Positions 41,415 to 49,389 of a DNA stretch of 64,000 bases are shown here, piece by piece. The stretch covers positions 881,501-945,500 of the forward strand of contig NZ_CP044423.1 in NCBI RefSeq assembly GCF_008824185.1, in the 5' to 3' direction. Source of the DNA: Paracoccus pantotrophus. GTDB taxonomy: Bacteria; Pseudomonadota; Alphaproteobacteria; Rhodobacterales; Rhodobacteraceae. The stretch's first letter is position 1. The number at the start of each line of letters is the position of its first letter. The notes below the pieces were generated by a model, which saw only the letters and a program-made list of their open reading frames with translations, did no database searches and was not told the origin of the DNA. The translations under genes were made by a program, and so were the position numbers.

Positions 41415-43436
41415 TTAGCCGAGCAGGCGGCGGGCCTCGGCGACGGTCGCCTCGGCGGTGATGCCGAACTCCTTGTAAAGCGTGGGTGCCGGGGCCGAGG
41501 CGCCGAAGCCGGTCATGCCGATGAAGCCGGAGGCTTCTTCGCGGCCGCGCTCGCCCAGCAGCAGCCAGTCCCAGGGCTGGCGCACGGCGGCCTCGATGGC
41601 GACGCGCACCGTGCCGGCGGGCAGGATCTGCCGGCGGTATTCGGCCTCCTGGTCGCGGAAGAGTTCCATCGACGGCACCGAGACGACGCGGGTCGGCACG
41701 CCTTCGGCCTCGAGCGTCTCGCGGGCGGTCACCGCGATCTCGACCTCGGAGCCCGAGGCCATCAGGATCACCCTGGGCGCGGCCGAGGCCTCGCGCAGAA
41801 CATAGGCGCCCCTGGCCGAGAGGTTCTCGGCGCCCGCATCCTCGCGCAGCAGCGGCAGGTTCTGGCGCGACAGCGCCATGACCGTCGGCGTCGATTCGCT
41901 CGACAGCGCGATTTCCCACGCCTCGGCGGTCTCGATCAGGTCGCAGGGGCGCAGGGTCAGCGTGTTGGGCGTGGCGCGGCAGATCGCCAGATGCTCGACC
42001 GGCTGGTGGGTCGGGCCGTCCTCGCCCAGGCCGATGCTGTCATGGGTCATGACATAGGTCACCGGCAGGCCCATCAGCGCCGAAAGCCGCATGGCGCCGC
42101 GCGCGTAATCGGTGAAGCACATGAAGGTGCCGCCATAGGGGCGCAGGCCGCCATGCAGCCAGATGCCGTTCATCGCCGCCGCCATGCCATGTTCGCGGAT
42201 GCCGTAGTGGATGTAACGGCCCTGGCGGTTTTCCGGCGTGAAGACGCCCAGATCCTTGGTCTTGGTGTTGTTCGAGCCGGTCAGGTCGGCCGAGCCGCCC
42301 AGCGTCTCGGGCAGTTCGGGGTTCACCACCTCCAGCACCATCTCGCTGGCCTTGCGGGTCGCGACCTTGGGCTTGCTGGCCAGCGCCTGTTCCTTGAGCG
42401 CCGCGATGGTGGGCGCCAGCCGGTCGCTGACGCCGCCCGAGATGCGGCGGGCGAACTCGTCGCGGTTCTCGGCCGCATCGACGCGGGCCGCCCAGGCCTC
42501 GCGCTCGGCCCGGCCGCGGGCGCCGATGGCGCGCCAGTCGGCCAGGATGTCCTCGGGCACGGTGAAGGCGGGCGCCTCCCAGCCGAGCGCCTCGCGCGCG
42601 GCGGCGATCTCGGCCGCGCCGAGCGCCGAGCCATGCACGCCCGAACTGTCCTGCTTGTTGGGCGCGCCGAAGCCGATGATGGTCCTGCAGGCGACCAGCA
42701 CCGGGCGGTCGTCCTTGCCGCTGGCGGCATCGGCCAGCGCGCGCTCGATATCGGCGGGGTCGTGGCCGTCGCAGGAAAGCGTGCGCCAGCCCGAGGCTTC
42801 GAAGCGTTTCAGTTGGTCCGTCGAATCCGACAGCGACACCCGGCCGTCGATGGTGATGTCGTTATTGTCCCAAAGGACGATCAGGTTCTTCAGCTTCTGG
42901 TGGCCGGCCAGGCCGACGGCCTCTTGGCTGATGCCCTCCATCAGGCAGCCGTCGCCGGCGATGACCCAGGTCTTGTGGCTGCACAGCGCCTCGCCGAACT
43001 GGGCGCGCATCGCCTCTTCGGCGATGGCGAAGCCGACGGCGGTGGCGATGCCCTGGCCCAGCGGGCCGGTCGTCGTCTCGACGCCCTCGGCATGGCCGAA
43101 TTCCGGATGGCCGGCGGTGATCGAGCCCCATTGCCGGAAATTGCGGATCTGGTCGATCGACATCTGCTCGTAGCCGGTCAGGTAGAGCAGCGAATAGATC
43201 AGCATCGAGCCGTGGCCCGCCGACAGAACGAAGCGGTCGCGGTCGAACCAGTTCGGCGCGGCCGCGTCGAATTTCAGGTGGTTGCGGAACAGGACCGTGG
43301 CGACGTCGGCCATGCCCATCGGCATGCCGGGATGGCCCGAGTTCGCGGCTTCGACGGCGTCCATGGAAAGGGCGCGGATCGCGGTGGCGAGGCGCCAGTG
43401 AGCGGGATCGGCCTTGCGGCGGGCGGCGATGTCCAT
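41415..43436 (-). CDS. tkt: Transketolase
   Basis: Transketolase moves two-carbon units between sugar phosphates in the pentose phosphate or Calvin pathways, with thiamine diphosphate and Mg2+. The protein has 673 residues. Parts: TPP-binding domain with GHPGMPMGMAD and WVIAGDGCLMEGISQE (GDG motif), DNNDITIDG, the Pyr domain with GIREHGMAAAMNG (catalytic Glu) and DSIGLGEDGPTHQPVE, and a C-terminal domain. The start at 43436 (MDIAARRKADPAHWRLATAIRAL) is the family start. It is divergent from the fucosyltransferase-like gene. A 10-bp hairpin follows its stop. Confidence 0.97.
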   Translation of the reverse strand: MDIAARRKADPAHWRLATAIRALSMDAVEAANSGHPGMPMGMADVATVLFRNHLKFDAAAPNWFDRDRFVLSAGHGSMLIYSLLYLTGYEQMSIDQIRNFRQWGSITAGHPEFGHAEGVETTTGPLGQGIATAVGFAIAEEAMRAQFGEALCSHKTWVIAGDGCLMEGISQEAVGLAGHQKLKNLIVLWDNNDITIDGRVSLSDSTDQLKRFEASGWRTLSCDGHDPADIERALADAASGKDDRPVLVACRTIIGFGAPNKQDSSGVHGSALGAAEIAAAREALGWEAPAFTVPEDILADWRAIGARGRAEREAWAARVDAAENRDEFARRISGGVSDRLAPTIAALKEQALASKPKVATRKASEMVLEVVNPELPETLGGSADLTGSNNTKTKDLGVFTPENRQGRYIHYGIREHGMAAAMNGIWLHGGLRPYGGTFMCFTDYARGAMRLSALMGLPVTYVMTHDSIGLGEDGPTHQPVEHLAICRATPNTLTLRPCDLIETAEAWEIALSSESTPTVMALSRQNLPLLREDAGAENLSARGAYVLREASAAPRVILMASGSEVEIAVTARETLEAEGVPTRVVSVPSMELFRDQEAEYRRQILPAGTVRVAIEAAVRQPWDWLLLGERGREEASGFIGMTGFGASAPAPTLYKEFGITAEATVAEARRLLG

Positions 43437-43530
43437 ATCGGGGTTTCCGTGCTGTTGTATGGCGGCACGTCCTGATAGGCAGGAGGGCGGGCGGTTGCAA
43501 GCCGCAAGGGGAGGGGGAGGGCGGTTTCGC

Positions 43531-45495
43531 ATGACAAGGCACCATGCCATCATCGGTTTCCGGCAGGATCGGATCGGCGCGCGGCTGATCTGCCTGCTCA
43601 ATGTGATGCGGATCGCACGCAAGTTCGGCGTGGCGGGGCGCTATCTGTGGCTGTCGCAGCCCGACGGGCCCTATCCCGAACTGGTCGATCCGCGCGATTT
43701 CCTGGACCCCGCCTTCGTCGCTGCGCATATCGACATCGTCGCGCGCGCGCCCGAGCGGTCGGAACTACGCAACCTGCCCGCCGCGGCGCCGGGCATGAAC
43801 GGTGCCGGTTTCGCCCGCACACTGGCCGAGGGGCGGCGCTATGAATGCGACAGCATGTCCGAGATCATCCGCTTCATGGACGAATCCGAGGCCGAGGCGG
43901 CGGCCGGCCTGCGCGCCGCGGCCGAGGAACTGGTGCTGTCGCCGCGGCTGGCGCGGGCGCTGGCAGGGGCGCGACGCATCCTGGCCCGCGCCGGCGGCGG
44001 CCGGCCGCTGGCCATCCATGTCCGGCGCGGCGACATCCTGGACGGCGATCCCTGGTCCTATTCCTCCTGGGCGTCGAAATATGTGCCCGACGAGTTCTTT
44101 CGCGCCTTCGTCGCCGCGGTGGATGGGCCGGTGATCGCCTTTTCCGACACGCCCGCGGCGGTCGAGCATCTGCGCCAGGGCGATCCCCGCATCCTGCCGG
44201 CCCATGAGCTTCTGGACCCCGGCGCGCTGACCCCGGCCGAGCGCGACCTGCTGGAACTGCTGCTGATGGCCGGCTGCGAACAGGTGGGCGCGCCCAGCTA
44301 CAGCGCCTTTTCGCGCGCCGCGGCGATGGTGGGGCAATGCCGGGTGGTGGCCCTGCCGGAGGCGCTGCCCGAGGATCTGGGCAACGCCGCCCATGCGGCG
44401 CTGCTGGAACGCGTGCTGTCGCGGCCGGAGAGTTTCTTTGCCCCCGGCGATCTGGCGCAAAGCGTGAGCTATGCCGCCGGTCATGCCAGGCGCTGCGGGC
44501 GGGCAGAAGACCTGGTCGAGGCGCTGGCCGGAAACCGGGCCTTGCTGGAGCGTTTTCCCTTTCTCTACCGCGAGCTTGCGATTGCTGCCTGGTCGGCCGG
44601 CCTTCGGCAGAAGGCGCGGCGCCTGGCCCGGCAGGGGCTGGAGGCGCCACTGATGCGCAATCGCGACAAGCCGCAATGCCGGCAGGTGCTGCTGGTGACG
44701 GGCGGGCAGGGCGGCAATGCGGACGGCGCCGGGCCCGGACCGGACGCGGCCTTGGTGGGCATGATCTTTGCCGGGCGCTCGGCCGAGGGACCGATCATGC
44801 CGGCGGTGGCGCATCGGCTGATGCATAACGGCGGGGCGGCGCGCCGGGCGCTTGGCTTTGCCCCCGAATTGCTGGCGACCTATGCCCAGCCCGACCCGGA
44901 ACGCGGCAAGGGCCGGATCCTGCCGCTGTGGCTGCTGCGGATCGACTGGTCGGAGTTCATCCGCGATCCGGGGCCACAGCGCGAATTGCTGGTCTGGCCC
45001 GACCTGTGGCGCAAGCTGGGCCCCTGTGCCGAGGCGCTGGCGCCAATCGAGGCGGCGCTGGCCAGGGGCGAACGGCCGGAACCGGCCGACGGGGATGCGG
45101 CCTGGCTGGGGTTCTGCGCCTCGGTCCTGCGGCTGCATGGCCGGCTGAACCGGGCCTTCGCCTTGCTGCACTGGCTGGATGCGGCGCGGCCGGGACAGAT
45201 GCTGACCCGCAAGCGGCTGGCCGATGCCTGTTTCGCCGCCGGCAATCGCAAGGCCGGCTGGCGCTGGCTGGATGCGGCGCTGGCGCTGGCGCCGGACCAG
45301 CCGCTGCTGCATCTTTCGGCCGCCCTGCGCGCCGCCGATGCGCAGGATGCCGCGCGGGCCGAGGCGCATCTGCGCGCCGCCCAGGCGGCCTGGCCGGAAC
45401 TGGGCCTGCCCGAGACCCTGCGCCGCGCCCTGCACCGGCAGAGACAGGCGGCCGCGGCCGGGAATGCCGCGTCCTGCGCGGAGCGGGCCGGGTGA
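43531..45495 (+). CDS. Large protein with fucosyltransferase-like HxRRGD motif and C-terminal helical repeats
   Basis: The 654-residue product is not a well-known family to me. The N-terminus (HHAIIGFRQDRIGARLICLL) and the HVRRGDI motif (residues 163-169), followed by SWASKYVPDEFFRAFV and FSDTPAAVEHL, resemble the donor-binding site of GT11/NodZ/O-fucosyltransferase-type enzymes. The second half is Ala/Leu-rich and helical with TPR-like pairs (RLADACFAAGNRKAGWRWLDAALALAPDQPLL near the end). No signal peptide or membrane segment is evident. The ATG at 43531 follows GGGGAGGG. It is divergent from tkt. It may glycosylate a surface polysaccharide or protein; this is inference. Confidence 0.6.
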   Translation: MTRHHAIIGFRQDRIGARLICLLNVMRIARKFGVAGRYLWLSQPDGPYPELVDPRDFLDPAFVAAHIDIVARAPERSELRNLPAAAPGMNGAGFARTLAEGRRYECDSMSEIIRFMDESEAEAAAGLRAAAEELVLSPRLARALAGARRILARAGGGRPLAIHVRRGDILDGDPWSYSSWASKYVPDEFFRAFVAAVDGPVIAFSDTPAAVEHLRQGDPRILPAHELLDPGALTPAERDLLELLLMAGCEQVGAPSYSAFSRAAAMVGQCRVVALPEALPEDLGNAAHAALLERVLSRPESFFAPGDLAQSVSYAAGHARRCGRAEDLVEALAGNRALLERFPFLYRELAIAAWSAGLRQKARRLARQGLEAPLMRNRDKPQCRQVLLVTGGQGGNADGAGPGPDAALVGMIFAGRSAEGPIMPAVAHRLMHNGGAARRALGFAPELLATYAQPDPERGKGRILPLWLLRIDWSEFIRDPGPQRELLVWPDLWRKLGPCAEALAPIEAALARGERPEPADGDAAWLGFCASVLRLHGRLNRAFALLHWLDAARPGQMLTRKRLADACFAAGNRKAGWRWLDAALALAPDQPLLHLSAALRAADAQDAARAEAHLRAAQAAWPELGLPETLRRALHRQRQAAAAGNAASCAERAG

Positions 45496-45544
45496 TCACG
45501 TTATCGTCATAAAGGATTTGCCAAAACCCGGACGCCAGCGCAGT

Positions 45545-45560
45545 CTTGCGAAAACGCAAG
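45545..45560. promoter_or_regulatory. Small palindrome before the nucleobase permease
   Basis: CTTGCG-AAAA-CGCAAG is a perfect six-base inverted repeat 27 bases before the permease start. It could be an operator or a short leader hairpin. The 92-base leader is too short and shows no clear match to a purine or xanthine riboswitch that I can identify by eye. Confidence 0.4.
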
Positions 45561-45587
45561 CATGATCGGCAAGACAGGGGGCCCCTC

Positions 45588-47078
45588 ATGGCAAGAACCG
45601 CGACATCCGCAGCCGATCCGGTCGACGAGATCCTGCCGCCGCTGCGGATGGCGACCCTGGGCCTGCAGCATGTCCTGGTCATGTATGCCGGCGCCGTGGC
45701 GGTGCCGCTGATCGTCGGCCGGGCGCTGAGGCTCTCGCCCGAGGACGTGGCCTTCCTGATCTCGGCCGACCTGTTCTGCTGCGGCATCGCCACCATCATC
45801 CAGTCGCTGGGCATGACGCGCTGGTTCGGCATCCAGCTGCCGGTGATGATGGGCGTAACCTTCGCCTCGGTCGGGCCGATGGTGGCCATGGCGAACGCCT
45901 ATCCGGGGCCCGAGGGGGCGCGGATGATCTTCGGCGCCATCATCGGCGCGGGCATCGTGGCCATGCTCATCGCGCCTTTCGTCGGGCGGATGCTGAAGTT
46001 CTTTCCGCCGCTCGTCACCGGCACCATCATCCTGGTGATCGGCGTCACGCTGATGCGGGTGGGGATCAACTGGATCTTCGGCAACCCGGTCGGGCCGACG
46101 GCGCCCAAGGTGGTGGACCCGGTGGCGGTCGGCTGGCTGAACCAGCTGCGCGACCTGGCCGGGACCGGCGCCGTGCCGGCGCTGCCCGAGGGCTTTGCCC
46201 CCGCGCCCAGCGTGCAGAACCCGCTTTACGCCCAGCCGATCAATATCGCCATCTCGGGCGTGGTGCTGGCGGCGATCCTGCTGATTGCCCGCTTCGGCCG
46301 TGGCTTCGTCGCCAATATCGCGGTGCTTCTGGGCATGCTGATCGGCGCGGGCCTGACCATCCTGCTGGGCCAGATGACCTTCGAGAAAGTGGCCGAGGCG
46401 CATTGGTTCGGCATCGTCGCGCCCTTCCATTTCGGCATGCCGATCTTTGACCCGGTGCTGATCGTGACCATGGTGCTGGTGATGATCGTGGTGATGATCG
46501 AATCAACCGGCATGTTCCTGGCGCTGGGAGAGATGACCGGGCGCGAGGTCACGCCGCAGCGCCTGACCGCGGGCCTGCGCACCGATGGGCTGGGCACGCT
46601 GATCGGCGGCATCTTCAACACCTTCCCCTATACCTCCTTCAGCCAGAACGTCGGGCTTGTCGGCGTCACCGGGATCAAGAGCCGCTTCATCTGCGTCGCC
46701 GGAGGGCTGATCCTGATCCTGTTCGGGCTGGTGCCCAAGATGGGCGCGGCGGTGGAATCGCTGCCGACCCCGGTGCTGGGCGGCGCGGGGCTCGTCATGT
46801 TCGGCATGGTGGCGGCGACGGGTATCCGCATCCTGTCTACGGTGGATTTCGCCGGCAACCGCAACAACCTGTTCGTGGTGGCGGTAGCGCTCGGCTTCGG
46901 GATGATCCCGCTGATCGCCCCGGACTTCAAGCAATGGATGCCGCATGCCATCCACCCGCTGGTCGAATCGGGCATCCTGCTGGCGACCATCGCGGCGGTG
47001 GCGCTGAACGCCTTCTTCAACGGCACCGGCGGCAGCATCGAGGCGGCCAAGCGCGCCGCCGGCATGGCCGATCACTGA
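45588..47078 (+). CDS. NCS2-family nucleobase (uracil/xanthine) permease
   Basis: This is a nucleobase:cation symporter-2, 496 residues with about 14 hydrophobic segments. Family marks include LGLQHVLVMYAGAVAVPLIVG in helix 1, the substrate-site motif IESTGMFLALGEMTGRE (family QxxE/ExTG region), and NTFPYTSFSQNVGLVGVTGIKSR (the NxGxxxxTG signature). This last feature, together with the Glu of the first, suits xanthine or uric acid uptake better than uracil. The ATG at 45588 has AGGGGG upstream; an upstream in-frame start adds 14 charged residues. It ends in a palindrome shared with the convergent CorC-like gene. Confidence 0.9.
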   Translation: MARTATSAADPVDEILPPLRMATLGLQHVLVMYAGAVAVPLIVGRALRLSPEDVAFLISADLFCCGIATIIQSLGMTRWFGIQLPVMMGVTFASVGPMVAMANAYPGPEGARMIFGAIIGAGIVAMLIAPFVGRMLKFFPPLVTGTIILVIGVTLMRVGINWIFGNPVGPTAPKVVDPVAVGWLNQLRDLAGTGAVPALPEGFAPAPSVQNPLYAQPINIAISGVVLAAILLIARFGRGFVANIAVLLGMLIGAGLTILLGQMTFEKVAEAHWFGIVAPFHFGMPIFDPVLIVTMVLVMIVVMIESTGMFLALGEMTGREVTPQRLTAGLRTDGLGTLIGGIFNTFPYTSFSQNVGLVGVTGIKSRFICVAGGLILILFGLVPKMGAAVESLPTPVLGGAGLVMFGMVAATGIRILSTVDFAGNRNNLFVVAVALGFGMIPLIAPDFKQWMPHAIHPLVESGILLATIAAVALNAFFNGTGGSIEAAKRAAGMADH

Positions 47079-47083
47079 TCGGC
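47067..47083. other. Palindrome containing both convergent stop codons
   Basis: GCCGATCA-C-TGATCGGC is a perfect eight-base inverted repeat around one base. The TGA of the NCS2 gene (47076-47078) and the TGA of the CorC-like gene (47074-47072) are mirror images inside it. As RNA it would form only a tight hairpin, so its role, if any, is unclear. Confidence 0.6.
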
Positions 47084-48424
47084 GGCGGGCTTGTCCGGCG
47101 GCGGCACCCCCAGCGGGCGGATACGCAGCCGGGTGATGCGGTTTTCCCGCCGCGCCAGCACCTCGAAACGGTAGCCGTGGAAGGAAAACACCTGGCCCGC
47201 CGCGGGGATCGACTGGGCCATGTGGATCACCAGCCCGGCCACCGTGTTGGCCTCGTCGTCGGGCAGGGACCAGTCCAGCGCCCGGTTCAGGTCGCGGATG
47301 GTCATCGCGCCGTCGACCAGGTAATCGCCCTGCGGGCCGGGCAGCAGCGATTGCACGGCATCCATGTCGTGTTCGTCGGTGATCTCGCCGACGATCTCCT
47401 CCAGGATGTCCTCGAGCGTGATCAGGCCGCGCAGGCTGCCATATTCGTCCACCACCAGCGCGAAATGCGTCCGCCGCCTGAGGAACTCGCGCAGCTGCTC
47501 GTCCAGCGGCGTGGTCTCGGGCACGAAATAGGGCGGCATGGCGGTGCTGAGCACGTCGAAATCGCGCAGCGCCTCGGGGCCGCTTTCCTGAAGCGCCCGG
47601 CGCACGCCGCGCAAGAGATCCTTGGCATGGATGACGCCGATAACGTTCTCGCGCTCGCCGCGATAGACGGGCAGGCGGGTATGGGGGCTTTTCAGCACCA
47701 GATCCAGCACCTCTTCGGCAGTCTGGCCGGCGTCGATCATCGCGATGCCCGAGCGGTGCAGCATCACTTCCTCGACCGAACGCTCGCCCAGGTCCAGCGC
47801 GCCCAGCAGCCGGTCGCGTTCCTCTTTCTGCACGGCACCGCTCGACTCGGCCACGGCCAGCGCATCGGCGATCTCGTCCTGCACGGAAAACACCGGGCCG
47901 GCGCTGCCGGCGCGGATGCCGAAAGGCGCCAGCAGGCCGCGCGCCGTCAGCCGCGCCGCCCAGACCACCGGCGCAAGGATACGGGCCAGCAGGGCCAGGG
48001 GGCGGGCGAGGCGGCCGGCCGTCTCCTCGGGGGCAAGGCGGGCCAGGCTGCGGGGCAGAACCTCGGCCAGCACCAGCATTGCCAGCGCCAGGACCAGCAC
48101 CGCCAGCGCCGCCCCGCTCCAGCCCGACAAGCCCAGGCCAAGCGCCGCGGCAAGGCTGGCGGCCAGGATCTTGACCAGAGTGTTTCCGACAAGGATGGCG
48201 CCGTTCAGGTTTTCGCTGTCCTCCTTGGCCGCCAGCGCCTCGGCCGCCCGCCGGTCGCCCTTGTCGGCGCGGGCGCGCAGCTTGCTGCGGCTTGCCGCGG
48301 TCAGCGCCGTCTCGGCCCCGGCGAAGAGGGCCGAAAGCGCCAGAAGCAGCAGGATCGCCGCGCCGATCAGCCAGAAGGCCGGGTCATGGCCGGGGGTCGG
48401 GTCGGGAACAGCCGGCGGGATCAT
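47072..48424 (-). CDS. CorC/HlyC-family membrane protein (CNNM + CBS)
   Basis: This is a 450-residue membrane protein of the hemolysin-C/CorC group. Parts: a CNNM/DUF21 transmembrane domain (about 15-140, ALSALFAGAETALTAASRSKL), two CBS domains (about 205-330, VMLHRSGIAMI and ALVVDEYGSLRGLITLEDILEEIVG), and the C-terminal CorC_HlyC domain (about 345-430). Family members are linked to Mg2+ or Co2+ efflux or resistance; toxin activity is not implied. It overlaps xerD by 4 bases on the same strand and the NCS2 gene by 7 bases at the convergent end. Confidence 0.92.
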   Translation of the reverse strand: MIPPAVPDPTPGHDPAFWLIGAAILLLLALSALFAGAETALTAASRSKLRARADKGDRRAAEALAAKEDSENLNGAILVGNTLVKILAASLAAALGLGLSGWSGAALAVLVLALAMLVLAEVLPRSLARLAPEETAGRLARPLALLARILAPVVWAARLTARGLLAPFGIRAGSAGPVFSVQDEIADALAVAESSGAVQKEERDRLLGALDLGERSVEEVMLHRSGIAMIDAGQTAEEVLDLVLKSPHTRLPVYRGERENVIGVIHAKDLLRGVRRALQESGPEALRDFDVLSTAMPPYFVPETTPLDEQLREFLRRRTHFALVVDEYGSLRGLITLEDILEEIVGEITDEHDMDAVQSLLPGPQGDYLVDGAMTIRDLNRALDWSLPDDEANTVAGLVIHMAQSIPAAGQVFSFHGYRFEVLARRENRITRLRIRPLGVPPPDKPAADQ

Positions 48425-49389
48425 GGCTCTTTGTCGTCGCGATGGGCTTGGGCCAGCGGATGATGGTTCAGCACCAGATCGCGCATCCGCGTGTCAAGGA
48501 CATGGGTATAGATCTCGGTCGTGCCCAGGTCGGCATGGCCCAGAAGCGTCTGGATCGCCCGCAGGTCGGCGCCGCCTTCCAGCAGATGCGTGGCAAAGGC
48601 GTGGCGGATCACATGCGGCGAGACGCGGGCCGGGTCGATGCCCGCCGCCAGCGCCAGCTGGCCCAGCAGGGCGTTCATCGCCTGGCGCGTCATGTGCCCC
48701 TCGCGCGAGGCGGCGGGAAACAGCCAGCGCGCGCCCTTGCCTGCGACCAGCCGGCCCAGCGGGCTTTCGGCGGGGGCATTGTCGCGGCGCCTGAGCCAGG
48801 CGGCCAGCGCCCGGCGGGCCGGATCGCTCAGCGGCACCATGCGCTCCTTGCCGCCCTTGCCGCGGATCAGCAGCAGCGCCGGGTCGCCCCGGCAGGCGCC
48901 CACGGGCAGCGAGACCAGTTCGCTCACCCGCATGCCGGTGGCATAGATCAGCTCGACCAGCGCCAGGTTGCGGACGCGCTCGGTCTCGTTGCGGCCGATG
49001 CGGGGCAGGGCGTCCAGCATGGCCTGCACCTCGGCCCGGTCCAGAACCTTGGGCAGGCGCTGCACCCGGCCCGGCCCGCTGATGCGGCCGGCGGGATCGT
49101 CCTCGCGCCAGCCTTCGTCCAGCGCGAAACGCATGATCTGGCGGATCGCCGACAGCCGCCGCGCCCGCGTCGCCCGCGCAAGGCCCTGGGCGTCGCAATA
49201 AGCCAGGTAATCCTCGATCCCCTCGCGCGGGACGGTCAGCAGGGTGCCGCCGCGCGTCGCCAGCCAGTCGACGAAATCGCGCAGGTCGCGGCCATAGGCC
49301 AGCAGCGTGTTGCGCGCCGCCCCCGCTTCGGCCGCCTGCGCGTCGAGAAAGGCCGAGATCCGGCCTCGGTCGTCAAGCCGGCCGCTCAC
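48421..49389 (-). CDS. xerD: Tyrosine recombinase XerD
   Basis: XerD works with XerC at dif to resolve chromosome dimers. The protein has 322 residues: an N-terminal SAM-like core-binding domain (ISAFLDAQAAEAGAARNTLLAYGRDLRDF) and a catalytic domain with Arg in YATGMRVSELV, Lys in GKGGKERMVPL, HVIRHAFATHLLEGG and the nucleophile Tyr in TTEIYTHV. The GTG at 49389 is chosen; it forms a GTGA overlap with the gene upstream, and the longer frame is a shadow. Nearness to aroK/aroB is the usual alphaproteobacterial xerD setting. Confidence 0.92.
   Translation of the reverse strand: MSGRLDDRGRISAFLDAQAAEAGAARNTLLAYGRDLRDFVDWLATRGGTLLTVPREGIEDYLAYCDAQGLARATRARRLSAIRQIMRFALDEGWREDDPAGRISGPGRVQRLPKVLDRAEVQAMLDALPRIGRNETERVRNLALVELIYATGMRVSELVSLPVGACRGDPALLLIRGKGGKERMVPLSDPARRALAAWLRRRDNAPAESPLGRLVAGKGARWLFPAASREGHMTRQAMNALLGQLALAAGIDPARVSPHVIRHAFATHLLEGGADLRAIQTLLGHADLGTTEIYTHVLDTRMRDLVLNHHPLAQAHRDDKEP

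Noticed and set aside
40698..43475. 925-codon open frame on the plus strand
   Set aside because: It is antisense to the EamA transporter and transketolase and crosses their gap. It has no family signal.
45496..45587. Purine or xanthine riboswitch before the NCS2 permease
   Set aside because: The leader is short and no conserved three-way junction or known motif could be aligned by eye, so only the hairpin is reported.
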